A DNA stretch of 64,000 nt, taken from the NCBI RefSeq assembly GCF_016481275.1, contig NZ_JAEMNW010000002.1, positions 1,054,001-1,118,000 of the forward strand, in the 5' to 3' direction. This DNA comes from Antrihabitans auranticaus. GTDB lineage: Bacteria > Actinomycetota > Actinomycetes > Mycobacteriales > Mycobacteriaceae. The stretch's first letter is position 1, and each line of letters opens with the position of its first letter. Positions 46,472 to 55,293 of this stretch are shown one piece after another. The notes beneath the pieces were generated by a model that searched no databases, was not told where the DNA came from, and saw only the letters and a program-made list of their open reading frames with translations. Made by a program: the position numbers and the translations under genes.

Positions 46472-47065
46472 TCAGAGCTCTTCGCCGAACGTCTCGCCGC
46501 CGCCGAAGACCTGTCCGCGGCGGTAGCCGTTCGTCCGGACGCACATGTGGCCGTCGGGTGAGAGGGGCTCACCGCAGAGCGGGCAGGGCGGTCGCCCGGC
46601 GGCGATGACTCGTTCCGACCGCGCCGCAAACTGACGCGCCTGGACAGGGGTCAAGAAGACCCGCACTGCGTCCGGGCCTTCTTCGGCATCGTCGAGCACA
46701 ACGGACTCGTCGAATTCACCTTCGGTGACAGCCAGCAGTTCGACGACCACGGCACCGGCCTCCGCATCCCAGCCGAGACCCATCGTGCCCACTCGAAATT
46801 CCGCATCCACCGGCATCACCAGCGGATTCGTATCGTCGACATCGGCTTCTTCCGGCGGAACATCTGTGCCGAATCTGCGGTGCACTTCGTCGAGCAGCAT
46901 TCCCATTCGGTCGGCAAGTACCCGGACCTGCTGTTTCTCCAGCGAGACACTCACAATGCGTGCTTCGTGGACGGCCTGCAGGTAGAAGGATCTATCGCCC
47001 GGTTCGCCCACAGTCCCTGCGACGAATCGATCCGGGGTGCGAAATACGTGTATTGCGCGTGGCAT
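46472..47065 (-). CDS. DUF3090-family protein
   Basis: 197-residue conserved actinobacterial protein (TIGR03847 type). The N-terminus is PRAIHVFRTPDRFVAGTVGEPGDRSFYLQA. RVFLTPVQARQFAARSERVIAAGRPPCPLCGEPLSP follows, and the C-terminal zinc-ribbon-like cysteines CPLC...C end the fold. The pairing with the SCO1664-like kinase-fold gene downstream is conserved in many actinobacteria and implies a shared function, still unknown. Confidence 0.87.
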   Translation of the reverse strand: MPRAIHVFRTPDRFVAGTVGEPGDRSFYLQAVHEARIVSVSLEKQQVRVLADRMGMLLDEVHRRFGTDVPPEEADVDDTNPLVMPVDAEFRVGTMGLGWDAEAGAVVVELLAVTEGEFDESVVLDDAEEGPDAVRVFLTPVQARQFAARSERVIAAGRPPCPLCGEPLSPDGHMCVRTNGYRRGQVFGGGETFGEEL

Positions 47066-47089
47066 TGCACCTCCTGAACTGGTCCGTAG

Positions 47090-47845
47090 CTACTGAGTAC
47101 CCGATCCACCGTCGAAAGCTTGATTTTTATTATCCCCGACCTCGACGTTACTGACCTCGCCGCCGGGTATCGGTTCCGAAGCCGTACCCGTCGTGTCGGC
47201 GGCGCGCGGTTTCGCGAAGTTCGCGAGGGCACTGAGGTCCGCGCCGGTGTCGTTGAACCGCCACACGTACGGTGACGTCGCCGAATACCGGACCACGCTG
47301 ATCGACGCCGGCTCCGCGACTATCCGCTGGAAGCCATCCAGGTGAATCCCCAGCGCATCCGCGAGAATCGACTTGATCACATCACCGTGGGTGCACGCGA
47401 TCCACAGCACGTCGCGGTCGTGTTGGGCCACCAGACGCGCTTCGTGCTGCCTGATCGCTGCGACGGCACGGATTTGCACCTCTGCAAGTCCTTCGCCACC
47501 GGGAAAGAACGCCCCCGACGCGTGCCGCTGCACCACTTTCCAGAGCGGTTCCTTCAACAGGTCCTTGATCGCCTGACCCGTCCACTCGCCGTAATCGACC
47601 TCCGCCAATCGATCTTCGACCACCGGCGTGAGGCCGAGCTTCTCGGCGAGCGGTGCGACAGTCTGCTCACAACGCAGCAACGGCGACCGCACGACTGCGT
47701 CGATGGGCAGCTGGCTCAGCCGGTCTGCGATAACGAGAGCTTGCTCGCGTCCGCGCTCGGCCAGTTCGACTCCGGGCGCGCGACCCGCCAGCGTGTGCGA
47801 CAGGTTCGACGTCGACACGCCGTGCCGAAGCAGGATCACGGTCAT
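47090..47845 (-). CDS. Histidine-phosphatase-family protein
   Basis: 251-residue phosphoglycerate-mutase-like phosphatase. LLRHGVSTSN carries the RHG motif with phospho-acceptor His8. SPLLRCEQT, EVDYGEWTG and WIACTHGDVIKSIL complete the active site. The C-terminal 40 residues are a variable Gly/Asn-rich tail. Corresponds in position to M. tuberculosis Rv2135c. Substrate unknown. It starts 9 bases after uppP ends. Confidence 0.87.
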   Translation of the reverse strand: MTVILLRHGVSTSNLSHTLAGRAPGVELAERGREQALVIADRLSQLPIDAVVRSPLLRCEQTVAPLAEKLGLTPVVEDRLAEVDYGEWTGQAIKDLLKEPLWKVVQRHASGAFFPGGEGLAEVQIRAVAAIRQHEARLVAQHDRDVLWIACTHGDVIKSILADALGIHLDGFQRIVAEPASISVVRYSATSPYVWRFNDTGADLSALANFAKPRAADTTGTASEPIPGGEVSNVEVGDNKNQAFDGGSGTQ

Positions 47846-47854
47846 GGGACTAGG

Positions 47855-48685
47855 TTATGTCGCCGATACGACGCCGGTTGCGAGCAGGGCAAGGACACCC
47901 GCACCGAGGATGATGCGATAGCCGACGAACCAGTACAGCGAGTGGTCGACAACGAACTTCAACAACCACGCGATCGATGCATATCCCAGGACGAAAGCGA
48001 CGATCGTTGCGACCAGCAGTTGCGGTCCGCTGGCGTTCAAGCCGTCACCCGCGGGCTCGAATGCATCGGGCAGGCTGAACAGCCCTGATGCGGTCACCGC
48101 AGGAATCGCCAGCAGGAACGAGAACCGGACCGCTGCCTCGCGTTCGAGGCCGAGGAACAGCCCCGCACTCGTCGTCGCACCGGATCGAGACACCCCGGGT
48201 ACGAGCGCGAGACATTGCGCCAAGCCCATCGAGATGCCGTCACGACTCGTCAACTTCCCGATCGGGCGCTGTTTGCGGCCGAAACGCTCGGCGGCGGCGA
48301 TCACGAGCGCGAACACGATGAGCATCGTGGCAATCAGCCAGAGATTGCGCGCACCGGTCCGGATCTGGTCCTTGAACAGGAATCCGAGCACTCCGATCGG
48401 GATCGTCGCGATGATCACGTACCAGCCCATCCGGTAGTCGAGATCGCGTTTCCCAGCGTCGAGCAAGCCACGGAACCAGGCCATCACGATGCGGGCGATG
48501 TCTCGTGCGAAGTAGACGAGCACGGCGGCTTCGGTGCCCAGTTGGGTTACCGCCGTGAAGGATGCGCCGGCGTCGTCACCGAAGAAGACCTCCGAAACAA
48601 TGCGGAGATGACCGGACGACGAGATCGGCAGGAACTCCGTCAAACCCTGCACGATCCCGAGGACTATCGCCTGGATCCATGTCAT
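47855..48685 (-). CDS. uppP: Undecaprenyl-diphosphatase UppP/BacA
   Basis: Recycles undecaprenyl pyrophosphate for cell-wall synthesis; overproduction gives bacitracin resistance. From ATG 48685 ([20 protein letters not shown]) it is 276 residues; ATG 48697 is the alternative and the frame is open to 48739. Catalytic motifs are [10 protein letters not shown] (17-26) and [13 protein letters not shown]. Eight membrane helices are expected. It heads the minus-strand operon uppP-histidine phosphatase-DUF3090-SCO1664-mshC and diverges from the aldo/keto reductase gene. Confidence 0.95.
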   Translation of the reverse strand: MTWIQAIVLGIVQGLTEFLPISSSGHLRIVSEVFFGDDAGASFTAVTQLGTEAAVLVYFARDIARIVMAWFRGLLDAGKRDLDYRMGWYVIIATIPIGVLGFLFKDQIRTGARNLWLIATMLIVFALVIAAAERFGRKQRPIGKLTSRDGISMGLAQCLALVPGVSRSGATTSAGLFLGLEREAAVRFSFLLAIPAVTASGLFSLPDAFEPAGDGLNASGPQLLVATIVAFVLGYASIAWLLKFVVDHSLYWFVGYRIILGAGVLALLATGVVSAT

Positions 48686-48828
48686 CGACTCGACCATCAG
48701 CGAACCGCCCGCGCGCCCGAAATATGAGCGCGATCCCAATTACCCCAGCTAACTACGTGTTTCACGCTCGCGACCCTACCCGGCGTGCCCGTCCTGCCGC
48801 TCGGCGGCAAGCCGACTACGCTAGCGCG

Positions 48829-49764
48829 GTGATGAAGCAGGTAACAGTCGGGAACAGCGGTTTGCGCGTGTCGCGAATTGGCTTCGGGACGCTGACGTGG
48901 GGGCGCGAGACCGACGGTGACGAAGCTGCTGCCCAACTTTCCGCATTCGCCGAGGCCGGCGGCACGCTCGTCGACACCTCCCCCGCCTACAGCAGCGGGA
49001 CCGCACAGCGCATTCTGGCCGAGTTGCTCGGCGATGTCGTGCCACGCGATGCACTCGTGCTGAGCGGCACGTCGGGGATCGACGCCACAGTCGCGGGCCT
49101 AGAACAGATCGATTGCTCACGACGCGCACTGCTGCACCATCTGGATCGCACGTTGCGCGAACTCGGCACCGATCACCTCGATGTCTGGCAGGTAGCTGCG
49201 TGGGACGACGAGACACCGGTCGACGAAGTCGCCGCAACACTCGAGTACGCGGTGGCGACCGGTCGTGCCCGATACGTCGGGGCCCGCGGCTTCGCAGGCT
49301 GGCAGCTCGCGACCATTGCGCAGACGGTAGGCACAGGCTTCGTCGTCGCCGAGTCGGCGTACTCGTTGCTGGACCGCTCGGCAGAATACGAATTGGTACC
49401 CGCCGCGCAGCACCACGGTGTCGGCCTCTTCGCCGACATGCCACTCGCCGGCGGCATCTTGACAGGTAAGTACCGGTCCGGGATTCCGGCCGACTCGCGC
49501 GGTGCCGACGAGAGCCGCGGGGAGGAGGTCCGCGGACATCTCACCGACCGCACAAATCGTGTCGTCGAGGCTGTCGTCACTGCCGCCGATGGACTCGGCA
49601 CATCGCCGCTGGCCGTCGCACTCGCGTGGGCCCGGGATCGCGCGGGTGTGTGCAGCGCGATCGTCGGTGCGCGCGACAGCGCCCAGCTCACCGGGGTGCT
49701 CGCGGGCGAAGAACTCGAACTCCCCCGCGCCATCTCCTCAGCGCTCGACGACGTGAGCGCTTGA
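48829..49764 (+). CDS. Aldo/keto reductase
   Basis: About 310-residue (alpha/beta)8 NADPH oxidoreductase; start GTG 48829 or ATG 48832 (MKQVTVGNSGLRVSRIGFGTLTWGRE). Catalytic Asp and Tyr are in LVDTSPAYSSG (usually D-x-x-x-x-Y), and the LDVWQVAAWDD strand holds the substrate side. IVGARDSAQLTGVL near the C-terminus binds cofactor. The usual catalytic His of LxLxQxH is replaced by a Gln/Val-Ala segment (DVWQVAAW), so activity or substrate may differ. It ends 13 bases before hmuT. Confidence 0.85.
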   Translation: MMKQVTVGNSGLRVSRIGFGTLTWGRETDGDEAAAQLSAFAEAGGTLVDTSPAYSSGTAQRILAELLGDVVPRDALVLSGTSGIDATVAGLEQIDCSRRALLHHLDRTLRELGTDHLDVWQVAAWDDETPVDEVAATLEYAVATGRARYVGARGFAGWQLATIAQTVGTGFVVAESAYSLLDRSAEYELVPAAQHHGVGLFADMPLAGGILTGKYRSGIPADSRGADESRGEEVRGHLTDRTNRVVEAVVTAADGLGTSPLAVALAWARDRAGVCSAIVGARDSAQLTGVLAGEELELPRAISSALDDVSA

Positions 49765-49777
49765 GTAGGTTGTACTC

Positions 49778-50788
49778 GTGACCCGCCGCCGACTCGCCGT
49801 AGTTCTGTGCACTCTCGCAGCTTTGACAGTCGCCGGGTGTTCGGCCGACGGTCCTGGCGGATCGGCGGAGCAAAAGGGCCATTCGACGGCCATCGTCGCC
49901 AACCTCGACCCCGAACCGATTGCCCCTAACCCGACGCCGCAGCTTCCGGTAACGGTGCGCGGATTCGACGGCACGGAGGTCACGGTTACCGACGTCAGTC
50001 GAATTGTCGCCATCGATCTCTATGGCACGCTCGCGCAGACGGTGTACGGGCTTGGCCTGGGTGACAACCTCGTCGGCCGCAGCACTGCCGCGAGCTTCCC
50101 CGCGGTGCAAGACGTTCCGAACGTCACTGCCGGCGGTCAGAGCGTCAACATCGAGGCGGTCGCAGCATTGCGGCCGACAGTGATCCTCACCGATGCCTCG
50201 ATCGGCGACGCCACGCTCCGCGATCAACTGAAAGCTGTCAGCGGTGCAGTGGTCCTGTTCGACTCGAACCGTACGGTCGATGGTGTGGGTCCCTACATCG
50301 AATCGGTTGCGATCGCGCTCGGCGTACCGACGGAGGGTCGAAAGCTCGCCGAACGGACCACGCAGGAGATCGACGCTGCAATCGAAGGAATCGACAAGCC
50401 GGACAAGCCGATTCGGGTTGCATTCGTCTATCTGCGCGGGACGAGTGTTGCTTTTCTCGCCGGTCCCGGCTCAGGCGCAGATTCCTTGATCGCGGCGCTG
50501 GGTGCCGAGGACGCCGGCACCGCGTCCGGACTCACCAGCCAATTCGTACCGGTCAACAGCGAAGCGATGATCGCGGCGGCGCCCGACGTGTTCCTCACGA
50601 TGTCAAAAGGCCTCGAGACGGTTGGCGGACCCGAGGGACTCGAGAAGTTACCCGGCGTCGGACAGACCCCGGCCGGTCGCAACCAGCGAGTCGTCGACAT
50701 GGACGACGGCGCGATCCTGAGCTTCGGTCCAAGCACCGGCCATGTGCTCGCTGCCCTGGCTGACGCGATCTACCACCCGGCCGAATGA
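49778..50788 (+). CDS. hmuT: Heme ABC transporter substrate-binding lipoprotein HmuT
   Basis: Captures heme at the cell surface for import. 336 residues, GTG start. The signal peptide ends LTVAGC (lipid-modified Cys21). The periplasmic-binding fold of the FepB/BtuF class shows DVSRIVAIDLYGTLAQTVYGLGLGDNLVGRS and VNIEAVAALRPTVILTDASIGD, as in HmuT proteins. The Tyr of LYGTLAQ is a candidate heme ligand. It overlaps hmuU by 4 bases. No clear iron box was found directly upstream, so control may come from before the aldo/keto reductase gene. Confidence 0.9.
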   Translation: MTRRRLAVVLCTLAALTVAGCSADGPGGSAEQKGHSTAIVANLDPEPIAPNPTPQLPVTVRGFDGTEVTVTDVSRIVAIDLYGTLAQTVYGLGLGDNLVGRSTAASFPAVQDVPNVTAGGQSVNIEAVAALRPTVILTDASIGDATLRDQLKAVSGAVVLFDSNRTVDGVGPYIESVAIALGVPTEGRKLAERTTQEIDAAIEGIDKPDKPIRVAFVYLRGTSVAFLAGPGSGADSLIAALGAEDAGTASGLTSQFVPVNSEAMIAAAPDVFLTMSKGLETVGGPEGLEKLPGVGQTPAGRNQRVVDMDDGAILSFGPSTGHVLAALADAIYHPAE

Positions 50789-51852
50789 CCCAGACGACGT
50801 CGAGGCGCACGCTGGTCGACACCAACAGAGCCATTGTCGTCATCGGAATACTTGTCGTACTGCTGCTCGCACTCACGATCGTGTCTGCGTGTGTCGGCCA
50901 GGTCCCGACATCACCGGCTGAAGTTCTCGGGAGCATCGCGCACCGCCTGCACCTCGATATCGGGCCGATGCCCGCGCACCCGGCCGGCGAAGACGTGCTT
51001 TGGTACGTGCGCTTCCCTCGGATCGTGTTGGCGATCGTGGTCGGCGGCGCATTGGGCTGCGCGGGAGCGCTGTTGCAGGGCATCTTCGCGAACCCGCTCG
51101 CCGAGCCCGGGGTCATCGGCGTATCGGCGGGGGCAGCGGTCGGCGCGAGCACAGTGATCGTCATCGGCGGCACATTCGTCGCCGGATGGTCGGTGGCAGC
51201 GGCGGCGTTCTGCGCCGGGCTCCTGACGACGTTGTTGGTGTATGCCCTGGCGAGGTCCGGCGGCAGGACCGAAGTCGTGACACTGGTCCTGACCGGAATA
51301 GCTGTGAATGCGTTCGCAGGCGGACTGATTGCCTATCTCACGTTCGTTGCAACCCCGACCGCCCGCGACCGCATCGTGTTCTGGCAGTTAGGCAGTCTGG
51401 CGAGCGCGACGTGGGAGTCCGTCGCGATCGTTACCCCGATGGCCGCAGTCGGAATCGCAGCGGCACTTGCGATTTCGTCCCGAATCGACCTTCTCGCCCT
51501 CGGCGAGAGTGTGGCGCGAAACCTCGGTGTCGATGTCGAGCGGCTGCGTCAGGTCGCGATCGTCATCGTGGCTCTGCTCGCAGCGGCGAGCGTCGCATTT
51601 ACTGGAATCATCCTGTTCGTCGGACTGGTCGTACCGCATCTCATGCGAATGCTGGTCGGTCCCGCGCATCGAATCCTCATTCCCACCAGTACGCTCGCGG
51701 GCGCAATCGTGTTGCTGGCCGCCGACATCGGGGCCCGCACGCTCGTCGCCAACGCCGATCTGCCTCTCGGCATGTTGACGTCATTGGTCGGTGGACCGTT
51801 CTTCTTCTGGTTGTTGCGACGCACGAGGTCCGAGCAGGGAGGCTGGGCGTGA
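50785..51852 (+). CDS. hmuU: Heme ABC transporter permease HmuU (FecCD family)
   Basis: 355-residue permease with about ten helices. RFPRIVLAIVVGGALGCAGALLQGIFANPLAEPGVIGVSAGAA is the FecCD N-terminal signature, and VGLVVPHLMRMLVGPAHR is the EAA-like loop that meets the ATPase. The start (ATG 50785) overlaps hmuT and the end overlaps hmuV (GTGA), giving a fully coupled hmuTUV unit. Confidence 0.93.
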   Translation: MTQTTSRRTLVDTNRAIVVIGILVVLLLALTIVSACVGQVPTSPAEVLGSIAHRLHLDIGPMPAHPAGEDVLWYVRFPRIVLAIVVGGALGCAGALLQGIFANPLAEPGVIGVSAGAAVGASTVIVIGGTFVAGWSVAAAAFCAGLLTTLLVYALARSGGRTEVVTLVLTGIAVNAFAGGLIAYLTFVATPTARDRIVFWQLGSLASATWESVAIVTPMAAVGIAAALAISSRIDLLALGESVARNLGVDVERLRQVAIVIVALLAAASVAFTGIILFVGLVVPHLMRMLVGPAHRILIPTSTLAGAIVLLAADIGARTLVANADLPLGMLTSLVGGPFFFWLLRRTRSEQGGWA

Positions 51853-52694
51853 TTCCGGCGGCGCTCTCGAGGCTCAAGGGCATGTTCGTGCGGCGCCTCG
51901 ACGTTCCGACGGCGGCAGCACCGGGAACCGTGACGATGTCCGCCACGGGAGTGTCGGTCGACCGGCGTGGTCGGCGAGTGCTCGAGGAGATCGATTTCGA
52001 CGTCGTCGCAGGCGAGATCGCAGCGCTGGTCGGCCCGAACGGCGCCGGGAAATCGACACTTCTGGCCGCACTATCGGGTGATCAACGGATTTCTTCCGGC
52101 TCGATTGCGTTGGATGGCGCGGAGTTACGGTCCTGGGCGCCGATCGAAATGGCGCAACGACGAGCAGTCCTCCCCCAGAGCCACACCGTAGGTTTCGCAT
52201 TCACCGCCCGCCAGATCGTCGGGATGGGTCGGGCGCCGTGGCGCCGCACCCTCCTGCGTGACGAGGACGACCACGCCGTCTCGGCAGCGCTCGCGGCGTG
52301 CGACGCGCTGGAATACGCAGATCGACCGTTCCTGGCGTTGTCGGGTGGAGAGCGAGCGCGAGTCGCGTTGGCGCGCGTGCTGGCGCAGGGAACGGGAACC
52401 CTGTTACTCGACGAACCCACCGCCGCACTCGACCTCGCCCACCAAGAAGCAGTGATGCGACTGGTACGCAATCAAGCCGATGCCGGTGGGGCGATCGTCG
52501 TCGTATTGCACGACCTCGGACTCGCGGCGGCCTACGCCGACCGCGTCGCAGTCCTCGAGAACGGTCGCAAGGTGGCGGACGGTCCCCCGCGCGAAGTCTT
52601 GTCCGCCGACCTGTTGACCAAGGTCTACGGCCATCCCGTCGAAGTACTGGCTCACCCCGAAACCGGCGCGCAGTTGGTGTTACCGCGGCGCTGA
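51849..52694 (+). CDS. hmuV: Heme ABC transporter ATP-binding protein HmuV
   Basis: 281 residues from GTG 51849, which overlaps the hmuU stop by 4 bases; the open frame from 51000 is a shadow of hmuU. Walker A GPNGAGKST at 62-70, Q-loop LPQSHTVGF, signature LSGGERARVALARVL, Walker B LLLDEPTAALD and H-loop VLHDLGLAAAYADRV are all present. The first 30 residues are an extra N-terminal segment not needed for the ATPase fold, so an internal start (ATG 51936) is possible. Confidence 0.93.
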   Translation: MIPAALSRLKGMFVRRLDVPTAAAPGTVTMSATGVSVDRRGRRVLEEIDFDVVAGEIAALVGPNGAGKSTLLAALSGDQRISSGSIALDGAELRSWAPIEMAQRRAVLPQSHTVGFAFTARQIVGMGRAPWRRTLLRDEDDHAVSAALAACDALEYADRPFLALSGGERARVALARVLAQGTGTLLLDEPTAALDLAHQEAVMRLVRNQADAGGAIVVVLHDLGLAAAYADRVAVLENGRKVADGPPREVLSADLLTKVYGHPVEVLAHPETGAQLVLPRR

Positions 52695-52825
52695 GCGGGC
52701 CAGGACGGCGGGGGGGGGCACGGGCCCACTCGCCGAAGCCGACTCACATTGCCCTTGCCGAGCGGGCCACCACAGCGCGATTACACGCCCGCGCCCACCA
52801 GCAGAGCCCACTCGCCGCGCACTCG

Positions 52826-53584
52826 TCAGTCGACGTCGGCTGAGCGATCCCGAACTACAGCCGCCATCGCCCGTTCGATCTCCGCACTTAGATCTGCAGC
52901 GGTCGCTGGCTTTGCACTGATAACGGACCCGCGCTTCAGCAGATATCGCCCGTCCCCGGCGAAATCAATCCAATACGTGATGCGGCCTTTCTCGGTCCGC
53001 CAGTCGACGGCGGGCCCGGCGTACACCCGGACTTCGCCGGCACAGTCCCGCTGCCGGCCGAAGAATTGGCGGGCTTGGTCGGCGACAGAAATCTCGTTTG
53101 CAGGCACCAGATAGTTTCCGGAATTTTCCGCCAGGTCATTTCGATGAACGCGGACACCATTCAGCTTGCCGGCAGCTGTTGCAGGAAGCTCATTAACGAT
53201 GTCACTCGCGACGATGTTCGCCGACCGCCTGCGTACGATCACATCCCCGCCTTCGCCCGGTTCGTCTTCGAATTGTGTTGCCAGGACGGCAGTTCCGCGA
53301 CGGCTACCAGCGTGCATCCTGATTCGTGTCGTGAGGTTTGGCTCGTTGAATCCATATACCTCGATCCGCACGTCCGGGTCGAGAAGAACGTCGAATGCGT
53401 CGACCATTCGTTCATCGACGCGTGCCTCGAGACTCGCAGTGGCTTTCGCCCGCAACATTGCGCGTTGTTCGGGCGAATCGCCCGGGGGTTGGAATGTCAG
53501 CGGATATGGCAGCCGGTCCCGACCGCCGCGCTCACACATCACGGAGAATTCGAGCGGACTGAATCGCCATTCGCGAAGATTCAC
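52826..53584 (-). CDS. ESX secretion-associated protein, EspG family
   Basis: 252-residue cytosolic chaperone of the EspG type, which in mycobacteria binds the tip of PE-PPE dimers for type VII export. It has the start WRFSPLEFSVMCERGGRDRLPYPL and repeated beta/alpha pattern. RRRSANIVASDIVNELPATAAG and TYWIDFAGDGRYLLKRG follow in the second half. The start GTG 53584 overlaps the stop of the PPE-like gene (GTGA), which fits a chaperone made with its client. No eccC, mycP or other ESX core gene lies in the window. Confidence 0.83.
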   Translation of the reverse strand: MNLREWRFSPLEFSVMCERGGRDRLPYPLTFQPPGDSPEQRAMLRAKATASLEARVDERMVDAFDVLLDPDVRIEVYGFNEPNLTTRIRMHAGSRRGTAVLATQFEDEPGEGGDVIVRRRSANIVASDIVNELPATAAGKLNGVRVHRNDLAENSGNYLVPANEISVADQARQFFGRQRDCAGEVRVYAGPAVDWRTEKGRITYWIDFAGDGRYLLKRGSVISAKPATAADLSAEIERAMAAVVRDRSADVD

Positions 53585-54894
53585 GCGCCGATCACCGGCG
53601 GAGCAACTTTACGAATCGGACCGATCAACTCGTTGCCGTTATCGACGTTTACGAGGTAAGAGGGAGTTTTGTGTTCGCTGTCGTCGTCGGCTTTATTGCG
53701 CCCCGCACCGGGTGCCACGCCACCTGGCATGCCATGCATACCTGATCGACCTGCTGCAACGCCGGGGGCAGACTTGGGGACTGGGACTGCCGGCGCCGCA
53801 GGCGTTCCGCGGCCGACGACTGGTCCGCCGTTCGTGCCGGATCGACCGCTTCCCGCCCGGTCTCCCGCGCCGCCGCCCGGCAGAATCCCGCCGTACTGAC
53901 CGGAGGTCTTTTGATTGTTGTCTCCGTTTGCATTTCGGCCGAGCGGGTCTTCCAGCCAACTCTTCGGTGTCACGGCATCGTCGACAAACCCGCTGTTCGT
54001 CCGCGGGTTTACAGTTGCTTGGACTGTTGCGTCCGCTGGCAACAGGCCCGCCACTCCGGATTCGCCCGACTGGCCGTCCGAGCCGACGCCGGTCTGGTCG
54101 GTGGTCACCGAAGTGGCGCCACCGCCGTGTTCGGCGATCTGAGATCCGATGCTGCCGCCAGTCTGTCCGCCTTGGCCGGCCAGGTCGCCGCCGCCGCTCA
54201 CGACCAGGTCATTGCTCGATCCGGCGACTGGATTGAAGGGTGGCGGAAGCAGGATTGTGGTGTTGTCGACGGTCTCGACGCCCGGGCGATACACCGTCGC
54301 CATGGCTGTGCGGGCTCGGTCCATGATCTCGGCGGCTTCGTGCTGAACTTCCTTCGCATCCCCGCCCCACTCAGGCCACCCAGCGCTGGGGTCGACATCG
54401 GTCACGGGCGGCGGTGGAACATTCAGTCGCGCGAATGCCAACTTGGCCTCGAAGACGTCGATGCCGTTCGCAGTCGTGGTCATGGCGGTCGGGAGGTCGG
54501 CGAATCCGGTCAGAAAGTCGGCAATTCCACTGGCGACCGCCTCCGCGGCCCGCCCGGTCCACTTGTCTTCCATCGCAGAGGTTGTCGCGGCTTGGAAGTC
54601 GGCTGCGGCGGTCGAAGCTGTAGTTGCGAGGTCGCGCCAAACGTTCGCGACTGCGTTCAGCCCGTTCGACGAGATCCCCGAGACACGGGCATACATATCG
54701 ACATAGGGCATCGAGACGAAGTCTTCGGGAGTGACAATTGCGGGCGGGTCCGTTGTCCCTGCATATTGGCTTCGCAGCCGCTTATTCTCGCGAGCCAGAT
54801 GCGAAAATTCGCGGCCCATGATTCCGGCGACGTCATCAGTAGACAATGATGCCCGCGTCCCGGGAACGGCATTCAACTCGTCGAAAGTGCTCAT
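53581..54894 (-). CDS. PPE-like/ESX-substrate protein with Gly-rich linker
   Basis: 437 residues. The N-terminal helical domain (about 1-200) contains VANVWRDLATTASTAAADFQAATTS followed by KWTGRAAEAVASG, the W-x-G-type turn of WXG100/PPE-like proteins. A Gly/Ser/Asn-rich disordered region (about 240-400) follows. The C-terminus is a short conserved motif, TPSYLVNVDNGNELIG...VAPPVIGA, seen in other Nocardiaceae proteins of this class. It is likely a secreted ESX substrate with the next gene (EspG-type) as chaperone. It overlaps both neighbours by 4 bases. Confidence 0.75.
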   Translation of the reverse strand: MSTFDELNAVPGTRASLSTDDVAGIMGREFSHLARENKRLRSQYAGTTDPPAIVTPEDFVSMPYVDMYARVSGISSNGLNAVANVWRDLATTASTAAADFQAATTSAMEDKWTGRAAEAVASGIADFLTGFADLPTAMTTTANGIDVFEAKLAFARLNVPPPPVTDVDPSAGWPEWGGDAKEVQHEAAEIMDRARTAMATVYRPGVETVDNTTILLPPPFNPVAGSSNDLVVSGGGDLAGQGGQTGGSIGSQIAEHGGGATSVTTDQTGVGSDGQSGESGVAGLLPADATVQATVNPRTNSGFVDDAVTPKSWLEDPLGRNANGDNNQKTSGQYGGILPGGGAGDRAGSGRSGTNGGPVVGRGTPAAPAVPVPKSAPGVAAGRSGMHGMPGGVAPGAGRNKADDDSEHKTPSYLVNVDNGNELIGPIRKVAPPVIGA

Positions 54895-55274
54895 CTATCG
54901 AACACTCCCGTCACGCTGGAGAGCGCATCACCGATGGCTTCATCCACCTCAATTGTCGTCTTCACAGAATGCGACACGGTCTCGCTGATCAATCTGACGA
55001 TGTCGATGTTCTGCTCGAGACGTTCGATCAATCCGCCTGGTCCGACTGCCTTGTCGACGAACTTGGCAGCCAATTCATTTGCAGAATCAAGGCCCCCGAT
55101 GCCAACTATGTTGCCGAGGAAGGCAGCTTTCTCGCGCGCGATCTGAAGTTCCGAGACAAACGACTCGCAAGCGTCTTGAATTTCGGCCGCTATGGCGGGA
55201 TCGAGGTTGAGCTCGCCCGAAGCCGCCTCCCGCGACAGCCGCCGCCAGTATTCGAGGGTCCCCTCGTCGGTCAT
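54891..55274 (-). CDS. Small helical protein of ESX cassette
   Basis: 127 residues, almost entirely alpha-helical, with no Cys-rich, signal or membrane segment. It contains FLGNIVGIGGLDSANELAAKFVDKAVGPGGLIERLEQNIDIVRLI. Gene position (between a DUF3558 lipoprotein and a PPE-like gene, overlapping the latter by 4 bases) suggests it partners the PPE-like protein much as PE proteins do. There is no WXG or PE motif, so this is inference. Confidence 0.65.
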   Translation of the reverse strand: MTDEGTLEYWRRLSREAASGELNLDPAIAAEIQDACESFVSELQIAREKAAFLGNIVGIGGLDSANELAAKFVDKAVGPGGLIERLEQNIDIVRLISETVSHSVKTTIEVDEAIGDALSSVTGVFDR

Positions 55275-55293
55275 TTCCGCCTTCCCGCGCTCG

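Noticed and set aside
48686-48828. Iron box controlling the reductase-hmuTUV run
   Set aside because: No TTAGG/CCTAA-like pair with proper spacing found in the upstream region or in the 13 bases before hmuT.
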